A model generated the notes under the pieces. That model worked only from the letters and a program-made list of their open reading frames with translations, was not told the origin of the DNA and ran no database searches. From positions 1,488,001 to 1,552,000 of the forward strand of contig JAMJFZ010000181.1 in NCBI GenBank assembly GCA_026225945.1: 64,000 nt of DNA, given 5' to 3'. This document shows, piece after piece, positions 1 through 12,148 of the stretch (the stretch's first letter is position 1; every line of letters begins with the position of its first letter). Source of the stretch: Cricetomys ansorgei. Its lineage: Eukaryota > Chordata > Mammalia > Rodentia > Nesomyidae. The translations under genes and the position numbers were made by a program.

Positions 1-1022
1 GAGGGGACAGGAATGGGAGCAGAGGGGACCAGGATGAGGAGTGGAATGGAGAGAGAATATATATGGAGAGACAAGAATTATGAGACAAGAGTTAAGGGCA
101 ATCAGGAGACCTAGTATAGTGGAAACTCACAGGAATCTATGAGGAAGACCCTAGCAAGGATTCCTAGTAATCAGGGATAGGAAGCCTGAACAGGTCATCT
201 CCTGTGACCAGGCAAGGCTTCCAATGGTGAGACTAGGACACCATCCCAGCCACAAAACCTCCGACCTATGGCCTATCCTCCTTCTATAATCCTTGTTGAC
301 AACAAAAAAGCAGAACTCCATGCCAAAGGAGGGAACCCCTTCCTCAAAAAGCAGGACAGACCAAGAACTAGAAACTGGATAACCAGGAGACAATTTTTAA
401 TGATGTCATGCTTTGCTCATAGATTGGTACCTAACCCTGTCCTCACCAGAGGGGGCCCCTCCAACAACTGAGAGGAGCATAGGAGAGGCCCAGGGCCAAT
501 CATAATGCAGAGATTGGGAATCCAACAGAAGAGAGAGGAGGGACGGCAGAAACCAGTGGGGCTGAGGACACCAGAAGACCCAGCCCCACAGTGTCAACTG
601 ACCAGCGCTCTAAGGGGCCCAAAGAGACTGAAGCCACCAGCATGGAACCTGCAGAATCCCTTAAAAACATCTTATGGCTGAGTAGATTGGTGTTCTTGAA
701 AAACTCCTACAGTCTAGAATGGGGTGTCTCTGACCATTTTACCTGCCCTTGAAAACCTTCTTCTCCTGCTGGGCTGCCTGGCCAACCTTTGAAGTAGGAA
801 CTGGTACCTAGCCTCATTCCGTCCCTCTATGTCATGCCCCGATTGTGCTGTAACCCTGGGGGTATGGTTCTTTCCTGGGGAGGAGGAGAATGTTTGTGGG
901 TGGTGATGGGGGTAGGTCTGGAGGAGATAGAGGGAGCTGAGAGAGTGGAAGAGGGAAGGAGGGAGTCAGGATGCATTCTACAAGTTGTATGAGAGAAGAA
1001 AAATTAAAAAAGAAAAAAGAAA
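1..1022 (+). repeat. L1 3' end (Lx-type 3' UTR), truncated by the window edge
   Basis: Non-coding, purine-rich sequence with the layout of a rodent L1 3' UTR. A stretch around 340-620 (caagaactagaaactggata; cccaaagagactgaagccac) is followed by the ctgctgggctgcctggcc segment near 766. Then comes a G-rich ggaggagaatgtttgtgggt tract (about 880-970) and an A-rich tail at about 995-1022. Short ORFs here are chance. The family call rests on remembered consensus features and was not searched. Confidence 0.7.
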
Positions 1023-1080
1023 ACCTGCCTGAAAGAAGTAAAAAGGCAAACAGCCAAATGAGAGAAGTATGGTTTTAATA

Positions 1081-1622
1081 CATGTGTTGGTTTGAATGAG
1101 AATGTCTCCAAAGGCTCACGTATTTGAATTCTTGGTCTCTAGTCACTAGCCCTGTTTGGAAAGGGAACAAAATCTTTGGAATATGGAATCCTTGCTCAGG
1201 GAAGCATGTCACCAAGGGGAGGCTCTGGAAGTTTATCATTGGGTAATGCTGCAAACAAAAATTTAGTATAGCAGAGAACTGGTGGCTGGCAGATTGAGAC
1301 CAAGGTGGAGAAGGGCTAATGGTCTTGTAAGACATTTCTCTTTGACTTGTCTGACCACATTCTCCATCTGTCTTGAACTGTCTTCTCTCTGAGTGACACC
1401 TGTGTCCTGAACTCATATAGCCTTGCTCCACTTCCAGTTCGCTCCTTTGGCTTCTTGTGTAAAGAAAAATGATCAGCCAGCTTCCTGCTCTGGCTACCTG
1501 CTGCCATTTCTCCTCCACCATTGTGGGCTCCCCCTCTGGAACCATAGCCAAAACACACTCTTTCTTATACAAGTACCTTCTGGTAGTGGTATTTTATCAC
1601 AACAGAAAGAATCAATATAAGA
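1081..1622 (+). repeat. Rodent interspersed repeat, family not assigned
   Basis: The element begins gtgttggtttgaatgagaat and ends near a tattttatcacaacagaaag segment, a head and tail I know from a common rodent dispersed repeat. The middle carries cacttccagttcgctc and cagcttcctgctctggc. The 165-residue antisense ORF across it is a by-product of the repeat. Confidence 0.6.
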
Positions 1623-2079
1623 AGGATGTCCCAGTACATCATACACAACACTTTCACAGAACAAGAACAGTACCAGAAAAACCCAAGTAGCAATCAGGTT
1701 AATGCTGACTTCCAACACTGAAGAAGGAAGGCTATTTTTTGATCCTCAGAGTAAGATTTATGCAAGCACAAAGAAAAGAGCAGAGATAAACTGAGAGACT
1801 ATATGACTAGACTCTCCTCTTCATAATACACAAATATTAGCCACTATATTTCATCTGTGTGTTCTGGAAAGAAAGAACATATTTGACTGTGAAATCATTT
1901 ATTTCTAAGTTTAGGTGTGATTTATTAACTGTTTCATATGTAGAAACACACCAAATGAAGGTAAACATTTGATTTCATCTTTGAAACAAACCAACCACCT
2001 TGACACACCAAAAATTATTTCTTCACATTTAAAATGGGCCAATCTAATCTCATTGGTCAGTTACCCAATGCCAAGCTTG
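1623..2079. other. Intergenic, nothing recognised
   Basis: AT-rich single-copy-looking DNA. No ORF, splice-like exon or repeat head that I can support. Confidence 0.5.
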
Positions 2080-3295
2080 TTGAAATTGATTTGGAAATGG
2101 ATAATATAATGATGTATATTTTCATAGAAATAACGATAGCTAACCTTAATAAATGCTAGGTAGAAGCTATCATTGCAGTTTTACACACAGCCCACTCAGT
2201 CCTCACCATTGCTCTGGGAGTCTTTGTCCATCCTCAAGATGAGGGAACTGGTTTTCTGAGAAGCAGCCTCTTTCTTCACAGCTAGGACAGCAGGAAATGG
2301 CACCATTTTCTGGGTGTACTCAGAAGTTATAGAGAGATTAAAATACAGGGTTATTTGTTAACCTAAATCATAACTTCTCAGTTATGAGAAATACTACATA
2401 GCTCCAAGGATTTCAAGAAATAAAAAAATTAGGAAGATGCCATATTTTTTCCTTATTAAGACGTTTATGATTTTGTTTCTCTGTCAGTGAGAAGATTCAT
2501 AAGAGTGAAAAAAAAAAAAGGTGTAGAAATGTCGGATACATAGAAACCTGGGAGAGACAATAGGAGAAACAATGAAATGAATCTATTTCAATTCCACAAT
2601 GTCTTTGTGAGACCCTCAGCCACGACAAGTTGCTGAAGGACCCTGCAGTCTCTGTGGAGAGTCTCGGGGATGGTCTGTAGCCTGAATGGCTAAAATGTAT
2701 GTATTTAAAGGCATGGTGGCCTTGAGACTCTGACTAAAGAATCGTGGTACATTAACAGCTCCAGGTTTGTTCTTAAATCCATCACTCCACCAGACTGATT
2801 GTGGTAGGGACACCGAGCAAATTCCAGGGAGTGGGCGTGGCACAAGGATCCTCCAATGGCTCCACTGCTGGGTGGCTCATTCATCACTTGCTCCTGTCTG
2901 GAATCCAGGCCAGACCTGCAAACCATGTTCCAGCTCCCTCATCTTCTCTGCCATTTCCTTACTTCCCTTCTCTGAGGCGCCTCCTAATGAAATCTTCCTG
3001 TGATTGATCCCATCTGCCACCTGCAGCTCAGAGACTCTTCATCTATTTTACTAAAACTTTTCTAATGTGTCTGGAAGCTTGTCTAATAAACACAGCATAT
3101 TCACAACATTGCTGAACTCCTAAGCAATTTTCATATATTTATATTTTTATCTCAAGGAGAGATACTTCTTTAATCCAGCCTGCTATCACTTGCTCCACAT
3201 ATGTCCAGCACCTTTCATGAAGCTCATTGATAATTTTCAGCCTATCTTCAAACGTGCTCCTATCTCCTGCTCCTGTCTCATGGGCTACTTTCCTG
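2080..3295. repeat. Old duplicate block, copy 1 (partner at 21775-22985)
   Basis: Colinear with 21775-22985 in the same orientation. Shared landmarks in order are the aaatgct(a/g)ggtagaag segment (2152 and 21837), gtatttaaaggcatggt (2700 and 22397), atcactccaccagactgatt (2781 and 22486) and cttgctccacatatg/tccagc (3189 and 22883). Similarity by eye is moderate with many indels, so the copies are old. No coding frame is kept between them. Confidence 0.75.
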
Positions 3296-3975
3296 TCAAC
3301 CCAGTGTGGTTCCCATTTAGGCATTCCTATTGGAAGGGTTTTTTTCCTTGCCTCAGGTCTTTGCACAAGGCTGTTTTACTCATCTTTAAGTTTCATGGCT
3401 GTCTCTCCCACAGGGAAGATCCCCTTCCATTCTCACCCCAAATAATTTAACAAATTATAAATCTGTAGGTGTCGCTGTAAATTGTTATATTTAATATTTT
3501 CTTCTCCCTCTGTGCTATAATCTCCATCGGAGCAGAGGCTTTGGTTTTGTAAAGGTCTAATAATGTCCAGTCCCCTAATAGTGTCTCAATAAATACTTGT
3601 TTTGATAAATGAATATATTGAATATTATAAAAGATGAAATCTATCACAGAAGTGTGAGAGATGTAAAAAATGAGTCTGTAAAACAAAAACCGATTTCAGC
3701 CTTCTCAAATACTGACTTTGAAGCCAAAGATGGGCTGTCAAATGTTACTTTGCCCCCAAAAGCAAAGATTTGGATGGAGGACTTGGTAAAAAAAAAAATC
3801 ATAGTAGACATAGAAACAAAATCAGAAATGTCAAAGAGAATTCTGTACTGTTCAAGAACCAGTAATAAATAATTTCAGTAACAAACCATCTGTTTAGAAG
3901 AACACAAAAGAAAGAATAACACATGTCTCTGTATTCTTTCTGGGAAAATGGAAAAATAATGGGATAATGGAAATT
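3296..3975. other. Intergenic, nothing recognised
   Basis: AT-rich sequence with short ORFs (for example 3609-3872, + strand) that lack any familiar motif or flanking splice signals. I do not call a gene here. Confidence 0.5.
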
Positions 3976-4340
3976 AAAGACTGGGGAGGCAGCTCAATTG
4001 GTAAAGTACTCGCAACACAAACATAAGCTTGGAATTCAACAATCAAAGCTCACAAAAAACAGTTGTGGTGACTGCTTCTATTCCCAGTGTTTGGGAGGCA
4101 GTCACAGCCAGGTCCTTGAGGCTTCTTGTCCAGCCATCCCAATTGAATTGGCAGGTTTCAGGCCAACTAATAGAACATGTTTCAAAAGCAAGGTGGACAG
4201 ACCTGAGGACTATCTCAGACGTTGACCTTGGACCTCTGCACACAGAGACCTCCCATACACCCCCCCAACATTCACCCAGATAGCCACAGATACCATGCAC
4301 TCACAACACACACACGCACGCATGCACGAACGCACGAACT
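3976..4340 (+). repeat. B4-type composite SINE
   Basis: A tRNA-like head (ctggggaggcagctcaattg, box A-like) leads into a B1-like middle with cccagtgtttgggaggcag. A gttgaccttggacctctgc segment and a CA/CG-rich tail (4300-4340) follow. This order is that of rodent B4 elements. The copy is strongly diverged. Confidence 0.65.
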
Positions 4341-6235
4341 GAGGCTCTTTCTTTGAATGGGGATACATTATGTTTAAGCAACAAGTTCACTTTCTTCAGA
4401 TACTATGAATCCCTAGCTCTGAAGCCCAATTTTACAAATTTTAAATTGTTAGACTTTTTTACTCAGTTCCCAGAATTCTTTTTAGGCTTATTTTGTTGCA
4501 GGGTCTCTCTACATCCAATTGGCATGCTTGGAACTTGACCTGAACTAAAAACTAAATTAAAATCTTTAAAAAAAACAACAAGTGATAAACTGCTGTCATC
4601 CTCTTGTTTTTCTATCTTTTGAACCACATACTGCCTAGACCTTGAATTCCAGTACCAGACTTCCAGGCCACATTTCACAAAGAGGTCAGGCTCCATCAAA
4701 ACACATAGTGACATCCCCCAAAATGAACTGGGTTCTTTCCAGATGTATAAGTACAACTTACTATTTTACTGGCAGAAGAAAATCAACAAAAATAGGAGCT
4801 GTCATGAACAGAGTACCAGAAATTATGGAGCCTTGTGCCAAACTTGAGGTCAACAGGGAATGCTGAGATCATAACCCAGATAACTCAGTTGGCACCTGTC
4901 CCCTTCAGTAAGAGACAGTGCTTTAAATTGTCCCTTAATTATATACTTGAACTTTTAAACTCCAGAAAGGAAGTGCAGTAGGGAACAACAGAAGTCTTCA
5001 GAGCGGAGCTAGCTCCTACATGCTAATCTATGGTACAACACCCAGATTTGAGCAAGTGACAATAGATAATGGCCATTCAGCTTTATCACATAGCTCTAAG
5101 TCTCATGCCCAGCTCAAAGCTCTTTACCAGGCTTGACATGGGAAAGGTATGATGATGGTGGTGGTTGTAGTGAATGTGGTGGTGGAGACTGATTACAAAG
5201 GAACATGTTAGTTAACATAACATCCATGAAGACTGAGCTTTGGGGAAGAGATCTACAAAACACTGAATAGTGAAACTAGCTGCTGTCAGAATTCTTTATC
5301 CTAACTGCTGCAAATTATTGCTTAGTTTTTAAGCAAATATCAATTACCACTGGGTAGAGAATAGAGTTAACATGCTTCATTAGACAACTGTTTTGAAAAT
5401 AGCTTTGATACAGGGAATATAGTCTACAAAACTAGGCATCAGCAACTCCATTCTTCTGTGATCTCAAACAGTCTTGTATCTGGAAAAGGAAATAATGTTG
5501 GTATTTTGTTTATATATTTATGATGTATAAAAGTTCTGATGTATAATTTATATGACTTTGATCTCCTATGGCAAGAGGCCCAAAGAAATAGAAAATTTAC
5601 CTAAAATTAGCAAAGACAACATTTCATCCCATTCTGTAAATTTCATTTAGGTCCAGGAAAGTTAGACAGCATCATACAAAGGATTGTGCAGTGGGACAGA
5701 GAGATCTGGGTTCTACTTCCATGTCAGGGTCTGCAAGTATTCCTCATTTGTGACCTTAGACAAACTATAATGATCACCTCAGGCTTTAGTTGGTTGTCTT
5801 TTGAGTGACAAAGTCAAGTTTGTTCCATTCCAAGGGTCTTGAAAGCTCTAATACTTGATGGCAATCTCAGTCTGATATGTGATATACAGAGAAGAGCTAG
5901 GTTCCTCTATGCAGAAGTTAATGTGTCATTCTGCTGGGAGTTTGTAAGACTAGAATTCCAGTGGAAATGTAGGCAGGGATGGATAGACTTCTAAGGTTCA
6001 GAAGAGAACAAGGACTCTATTAGGCATTTTAGTAGAGGCTATTTATGTTACATCCTGCTAACAAACTGGACTACAGTATGCTCTATCTTGAAATTTTTAA
6101 TTACTCTGAATTTAAAAGCTATGTATTAAGTTGTTCAGTAAAGAAAATTTAAAGCTGACATAGTATTAAGTTTGTAACATGGTTATTACTCATTGTTCTT
6201 AGTCATATTATAGTGAACAAAAGAAATATCTGTAA
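4341..6235. other. Intergenic, nothing recognised
   Basis: About 1.9 kb of AT-rich DNA without a recognisable exon, SINE or L1 end. The short ORFs overlap on both strands and show no domain. Confidence 0.5.
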
Positions 6236-6415
6236 TGTGTTATAAGAGCTGTGCAATAGATGAATGGGTAAAGGTGCCTGTCACCAAGTCACCAAGACTG
6301 ATTACCTGTTTTGGATTCCTGGGATCCAGAATGCAGAAGGGAAAACTGACTCCCACAAGTTGTTCTCTGACACTCACATGGAAGCTTTGGCCCATGCTTT
6401 TGTACACACACACAC
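6236..6415 (+). repeat. tRNA-derived SINE (B2/B3/B4 group)
   Basis: Contains gatgaatgggtaaaggtgc, ccaagactgattacctg, ggattcctgggatcc and actcccacaagttgttctct. These are the steps of a rodent tRNA-derived SINE whose tail expanded into the microsatellite that follows. Confidence 0.6.
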
Positions 6416-6429
6416 ACTATATATATATG

Positions 6430-6469
<40 letters not shown>

Positions 6470-6533
6470 CATACATACACACACACATACATACACATAC
6501 ATACATACATATATATACATATATATGTATATA
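6402..6533. repeat. Compound (CA)n(TA)n(CATA)n microsatellite
   Basis: Uninterrupted alternation of CA, TA, TG and CATA units at the tail of the preceding SINE. It produces long chance ORFs of Tyr/Ile/His on both strands. Confidence 0.95.
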
Positions 6534-8100
6534 AATTAGTTATATACTATAATTGTTTAAATATGTCATAAAATTTCTATTTCATTTACTTTAGACTACA
6601 TATATATCGTATATTTAGTAAGTATTTTACCATCCAGACCTCTCAAATTATATTTGCTCTGATTTTATGGCCAGTATCAAAAATAATTCCAAACTCAGTT
6701 ACATGCATTTCAAGAATCAGTATTAAAACTAAGGGCACCTAATATTATATGTGTGTGTATACTTAAATTATATAAGTGTGTGTGTGTGTGTGTGTATGCG
6801 CACGTGCACACACTTGGGTCTTCCAATTTCTCTTTGATTAGTTTAGCTCTCCTTCTACAACTTTAAAGAATTGAAGGACACATGGCTCCTAAATTTCCTG
6901 AGTTATGGTGAGTGGCATCCACTCCTCCCCAACCATTGTGGAAGCTCCTTCAAAAATAATTGATTGGAAAGCCCAATGGCTGAGTGTCTACCTTAAGATT
7001 ATGGAAGAAATATCATCTCTGCTTGGACAGTGGCAATGCCAAGGATCCTGGAGGTGCTGCTTCACAAAGTTCCAGTGCTCGGATGACCTAGACTGACCCT
7101 TCACTGTCCTTGATAGATGTTCTTCACTGTTAAAGGCCCATCACCAAAAGCTAGAGCTGAGATAATGTAACAAAAGTTGATGTTAATAAAAGTGAAAGCA
7201 ATAGTAGTTCCCTGGGAAAAACAGCTATGCAAAAAATTGAGTCTTCCATAGACACTTCCATGTTATTTTGATATACATTTAGACCATTAATATATTAGTA
7301 ATTAGTAAGTGTAAGACACAGGATCTGAGTATACTTATCAAGGAAACTTAGGGAAATTCCAGAAGCAGACAAAGTGGAGTTGAATCACTAGGTTTTCATG
7401 CACAGCTTCAGAAATAAGGAACTAGTGTGACCAGAAAGAAATTTTGATCATACAGTTTATGACAAACCTTGGTGCCTTCCGGAAGGCAAAAGTGAGCAGT
7501 TTTAGGAATCCTGATGATTTTTCATCTTTAACAGGATACTAATAAAGTTAGGAATCATATTGAAACAAGAATTCATGACAAAGACATAAAGAAAAAATAT
7601 CTTGGCATAGTAAACTACCTATCTTTCTGAACAAACTTGTTAGACCAGGACTTTTCTGATATTATAGAAAGACAAAGGACAGATTGCCTTTGCCTAAGCA
7701 AATGGCTGTACAGTAATTTAAGAATCAAAGGAAAGGATGGTGGTTTGATGTTAAATACAAAAGAAAAACAGAGAAAGAAAAGGAAGAATTAAACAAGGGT
7801 CTGAGAGATTGGACTTCTGTGGAAAGATAAGTTTGTACCAGGTAGCAGGAAATAATTTCTTATCGATTAACTCTTTGACAAACTTAAACAGAGTTAAACT
7901 CAAATAGAGTCTTCCTGTCTAGCATTTCTGTAACAAGGCTTTATGACACCAATCTTAAGGGAAAAGATATTGAGTGTAATGAAACCTGATATTATCATAA
8001 TGTTAGTTTTTAGTTTTTATGAAATTGCTGTTTGCTTGCTTTGTTTCCCTTATTTTAATATGCTTCTGTAATGAAGGAAGTCTTTAAAGAAAAATTGTAT
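6534..8100. other. Intergenic with one (TG)n tract; otherwise nothing recognised
   Basis: (TG)n at about 6776-6795 runs into tgcgcacgtgcacaca (to 6812), a self-complementary, Z-DNA-prone segment. The rest, including 6905-7096 with a short + strand ORF, shows no domain or splice context. Confidence 0.5.
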
Positions 8101-8260
8101 TCTAAAAAGGGCTATGTAATCAGTGATTAAAATCTTAGAGGAAATTGTTTTGTGTATAAATAAAGCCTGTGAGAGACACAGGTTGTCAGAGTAGGTAAAG
8201 CCATAGCAAGATGTGCTTCCTCTCTGTCCATCTCTCGTAAAACAAAATCAAACAGTGTTC
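8101..8260 (+). repeat. Possible LTR fragment (weak)
   Basis: tataaataaa at 8155-8164 could serve as TATA box or poly(A) signal. It is followed by gcctgtgagagacacaggtt, which looks like an R-region start. No matching second LTR, primer-binding site or gag/pol was found, so this is only a suggestion. Confidence 0.25.
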
Positions 8261-8589
8261 TTTGTCTGATTCTTCCTTGCTGCTCTTGCATCCATTCAGT
8301 TCAAGCCCTATCCTCACCCGGGGCTGGACCCTGGCAGGACACAATCAGTTTGCAAACATATCTTCACCACATGGACCATTTTCTTCTTGGGTCAGAACCA
8401 TAGAATCCTGTATTATTGTCCTCCAATCCTTGTTTTCCCCCCTACATGCTGGGGCAAAAAGGCAAAATGACAGGTAGGAAAGAAGAGCCACTGGCACATG
8501 ACTGGACCTCATTGGGTAAGAAACTTTTATGGCTTCCCAGTCAATTAGAAGTAACAAATTATCAAGTTTTATAGACTCAAGTTTTCCCT

Positions 8590-9030
8590 GTTCCATAGTA
8601 CAGAGCTCTACAGTGATAATCAGCTCTTTCATAGCCCTCAAGCAGATTCCAACACTCTTCCTCTCAGTAGTCATTAGCTGTCTATAGTTCTCTGATAGGG
8701 GTGGAACCTTATGGAATTTCCCCCTTCCATGTTAGCATGTCTATTTATACTGTCATTGTTCATGTCTTGTTTAGACATCCACATTGTTGAGGTTGTGTAG
8801 CTTCCCTGTCATTTTTGGGAGACACAATCTCACAGCAGACTTCTTGGTCCATTGGTCCTTACAGTTTTCAGTTCCTCTTCTGAGATGTTCCCTGAGCCTC
8901 AGGTGCAGGAGTTGTATTGTAGATGTATCTGTCGGGGCTGGGTTCTATATGTATCTCTTAACAAATGTTGGATTGCACATGGACATTAATTCAGGGAACC
9001 TCCACATATCTTTAAACAGGTGTCTGCTTC
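8590..9030 (-). repeat. L1-derived fragment, antisense
   Basis: Contains cttcttggtccattggtcc, gttccctgagcctcaggtgc and gttgtattgtagatgtatct. These match, from memory, the reverse strand of a very common rodent L1 3' region. Diverged and without coding capacity. Confidence 0.55.
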
Positions 9031-9480
9031 TCACATAGTACCTCCAATACATATACTACTATATATTTTTACATTAAATAGTAGATTCTAAATGAACAAC
9101 AATAGCCCAGCAATGGTAGAACAAATTAATAAAACTTTAACTGCACCAATTTGATCATTTCACATTATGTAAATTACATTATCTTTATAATTAAAACCAA
9201 AACAGTACAATTATATTTTTGGTTGATAAGTATAAATTTTAGTACACGTATAATATATTGTACTAAATTCTGATCATATTACTAAAATTGGATTTTGTTC
9301 TTATTGATATTAATTTTTGTGTTAAAACCAACATGTGATTCAAGAATAATAAACTTTCCAATCATTAGATAATTATCAGTTAAAATAATTTCATTATATA
9401 TGGAATAGAGGTATTTGAAGTGACTTCTTTAGGGAATTTGATACACTGGGTATGCCATTAACTACAAGCATCCCTTAGAG
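9031..9480. other. Intergenic, very AT-rich
   Basis: Nothing recognised; no ORF of note. Confidence 0.5.
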
Positions 9481-9692
9481 CAGTTGCTCTCAGCTTGTGG
9501 GTCGTAACCCCTTTGGGAGCTGAACAACCCTTTCACAGGGGTCTGCATATCAGATATTTACATTACAATTCCTAGCACTAGCAACATTACAGTTGTGAAG
9601 TAACAATGAAAATAATTTTATGACAGGGGGTCAGAACAACATGTATAACTGTATTAAAGGGTTGCAGCATTAGGATGGTTGAGAATTCACTG
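9481..9692. mobile_element. URR1-like non-autonomous hAT element, copy 1
   Basis: The ends form an imperfect inverted repeat: cagttgctctcagc at the left and ggttgagaattcactg at the right. The interior has catatcagatatttacatta, aacaatgaaaataattttat and gggttgcagcattagg, as in rodent URR1 hAT-Charlie MITEs. It encodes no transposase. Two further copies lie at 17518-17730 and 19303-19532. Confidence 0.75.
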
Positions 9693-9884
9693 CCTTATAG
9701 GTACCTGTTGTATAGGCTCATTTTGTCTGTCAAAGACTCTAGAGATTATCCGTCTCTTTTTTGCCAATTCAAAAATAAATGGTAAGTCAACTCAATTTGA
9801 TCCATATTTCTGAATCTATGTCTTTCGAAGCACTTCTTCTAGTCTATCACTTTGTTTATGTGACTTACCAAAAAGAAAAAAATC

Positions 9885-9970
9885 AGAGTGGAGGATATAA
9901 CTCAGTGGAAGAGTATGCTTACATACATAGTAGAGGGAAAGCCTCAAGGAGAATGATAGAGAAAAGAATG
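9885..9970 (+). repeat. ID-like SINE head
   Basis: ggaggatataactcagtgga followed by agagtatgctt is a diverged ID-element 5' half (tRNA-Ala-derived). The segment is short and degenerate. Confidence 0.45.
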
Positions 9971-10024
9971 AGCCCAGAGTTCTTAGGAGTAGATTGAGGA
10001 GTCTATTGTGGTATGAAACTAAAG

Positions 10025-10270
10025 AGCCTCCTAAGACAATGTGCTCAAGAATTGTTTGCCTGTGACTAATTTTTTGGGAAGTAATTGGATCCTGAAGGTT
10101 CTGAATTCATCAATGGATTGCTATAATATCATTTAGAAGGTGGGACCTAGTTGAAGGAAGTAAGTCTTTGAAGCTCTCTTTGTAAACTATCTGCTTCCTG
10201 GCTGTCCTAAGACAATTAGTTTTCTCCTCCTTAAGTTCTCATAGCCATTGATATTTTGCAACAACTTCAA
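10025..10270 (+). repeat. Ancient interspersed repeat, family not assigned
   Basis: Has the order gtgggacctagttgaaggaa, gaagctctctttg, atctgcttcctggctgtc, seen in old mammalian dispersed repeats. Too diverged to name. Confidence 0.35.
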
Positions 10271-10555
10271 CCTAATACTGGCACTTATATATAGGAGGTC
10301 ATCAACAACCACCTAACTGAACATAAGGTCTGCTCAACAGAGCAGAATTCATGCCTGGTATTGTAAACCTAGCCAAATACCCGTGGCTAGTGACATCATG
10401 AACCTTAAGGGAGAACCTACTATTGCCACTTTCTTATACCAGTATAATTTCTAATTGCATTTTAAATACTTATCCCATACTAACAGATAGGTATAATTCT
10501 CACTGCTTATCAATGAAGCTTCTTTTTGCAGCTGATGGAGACCATCACAGAATGG
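10271..10555. other. Intergenic, nothing recognised
   Basis: No ORF or repeat signature that I can support. Confidence 0.45.
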
Positions 10556-11000
10556 TCAAAATACTGAGAGACATTGATCTTCTATAAGGATAAGCCTCAT
10601 GCTAGGTTATCTAATTCCAAGTGGTCAGTCCTAAACACACATACACTATACTGATATATATACTGTATATATAATATATATATATACACATACATATACA
10701 TACACACACAATATATATTTATATTGTATATATGCATTTGTATACAATATGTATATATAATATAATATATATTGTGTATATATATATTATATATCTATTA
10801 TATGTATATTACTGAGCAGCACTGAATGGACTTAGAAGATTATATTTATATATACTGTGCTTGTGTGTGTGTGTGTCTGTGTGTGTCATGTAGAAATAAT
10901 AATTTAAAAAGAAGAGGTCATGGAGGTCATGAATTTGAGAGCTAGATGTGGGGAGATGGACACAAGAGGAATTAGATGGTGAGAGGGGGGATAAAAGTAA
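10556..11000 (+). repeat. L1 3' UTR fragment broken by microsatellites
   Basis: The parts ccaagtggtcagtcctaaac (about 10618) and aagaggtcatggaggtcatg to the ggggagatggacacaag region are consecutive parts of a rodent L1 3' UTR. They are separated by expanded TA/CA repeats. Compare the better-kept relative at 20036-20420. Confidence 0.6.
10653..10890. repeat. Compound TA/CA/TG microsatellite
   Basis: Mixed TA, CA and TG dinucleotides to about 10808, then (TG)n at 10861-10887, inside an L1 3' UTR remnant. Confidence 0.85.
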
Positions 11001-11033
11001 TGTAAATATAAGACTCAAGCATGAAATCCGAAC

Positions 11034-11192
11034 AAGAAGAAGAAGAAGAAGGAGGAGGAGGAGGAGGAGGAGGAGGAGGAGGAGGAGGAGGAGAAGAAGA
11101 AGGGGAAGAAGAAGAAGAAGAAGAAGAAGAAGAAGAAGAAGAAGAAGAAGAAGAAGAAGAAGAAGAAGAAGAAGAAGAAGAAGAAGAAGAAG

Positions 11193-11239
<47 letters not shown>

Positions 11240-11253
11240 AACAACAACAACAA
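11034..11253. repeat. Trinucleotide tract (GAA)n-(GGA)n-(GAA)n-(CAA)n
   Basis: A homopurine block of about 160 bp at 11034-11194, made of GAA with a central GGA block at 11051-11093. It switches abruptly to (CAA)n at 11195-11253. All long ORFs here (poly-Glu, poly-Arg, poly-Leu, poly-Ser) are translations of the repeat. Confidence 0.97.
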
Positions 11254-11395
11254 GACCTTGAGCCAAAATAAAGTTTTCTTTTTGGAAGCTTCTTTTTTCT
11301 GGCATTTTCTGACATCAATGGAAATGTAAAACCAAGCTCTATTGCTTTCCAAGCTATGTTAGTAACTTTTATCCTAGAAACAAAATTGTTAACGT

Positions 11396-11830
11396 AAGTG
11401 ACTGAATAAAGGAAAGGTTTACTTGGCTTACAGCTCAAGGGTACAGTCCATCATGATGGGAAGACATGGCAGCAGGGCCATGAGGCAGCTGGCACACTGC
11501 ATATTATAAGCTATAAGGAAGCAGAGTGAGATAAATGCTGTTTTTCCTTTTTATTCAAAGAACCTAGCTCATGAAATGGTTCCACCCACTCTTAGGGTAG
11601 ATTTTTCCACCTCAATTAATTTAATAAAAAACTCCTTCCATGATGTTTCTTTCCATGGTAAGTCTAAGTCCTGGCCTCAGAGCACTTCTGGAACTATGAC
11701 ACAAAACTCCATGACCCTCTCAGTCTTTCATTTTTCATGCCTGCAAAACCAGTACCACATGGACCATGCTGCCAAACTTGGCTACTACATGTAGATGGAG
11801 GCTGGCTCATTGGACCATAATTGCATCGGA
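11396..11830 (+). repeat. Rodent interspersed repeat with 'ggcttacag' head
   Basis: aggtttacttggcttacagc, gtccatcatgatgggaagac and a later ggttccacccactcttaggg are steps of a widespread rodent dispersed repeat. Related pieces lie at 13286-13530, 34503-34590 and 55240-55345. I cannot name the family with certainty. Confidence 0.55.
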
Positions 11831-12059
11831 TTCTGATTCCCCTGGGATGTTGCATTTAATCAGGGAACCCCTCCAATGCCATTCACAGTTTAGGTTCTCT
11901 CCTTTCAAATGAATTTGTATTTTCACAAGATGGAACCTTCAGGGGGTGGGATCTTGCCTTTGGAGAACATTTCCAGTTGTCCGAGTAGAGAGTTCCAGGC
12001 TTCTCTTCATTGACACTAGTGTAGAACAATCACAACTACTTTCTAACATGCCTTTCCTT
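11831..12059. other. Intergenic, nothing recognised
   Basis: Short unassigned stretch before a tetranucleotide tract. Confidence 0.4.
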
Positions 12060-12102
12060 CCTATCTATCTATCATCTATCTATCTATCTATATCTATCTA
12101 TG

Positions 12103-12148
<46 letters not shown>
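12060..12148. repeat. (TATC)n tetranucleotide microsatellite
   Basis: About 22 units of ctat with two interruptions (atcatc near 12072 and tatgta near 12100). Confidence 0.95.

Noticed and set aside
1075..1572. 165-residue minus-strand ORF
   Set aside because: It lies wholly inside a dispersed rodent repeat and shows no known domain.
6402..6533. Regulatory palindrome in the TA/CA tract
   Set aside because: The self-complementarity follows from dinucleotide composition and there is no gene nearby.
10809..11438. Long ORFs on both strands rich in Leu, Glu, Arg, Ser or Gln
   Set aside because: They are translations of the GAA/GGA/CAA trinucleotide tract in every frame; no non-repeat domain is attached.
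12060..12148. Regular repeats resembling a CRISPR array
   Set aside because: It is a plain tetranucleotide microsatellite; there are no spacers, and the genome is a rodent.
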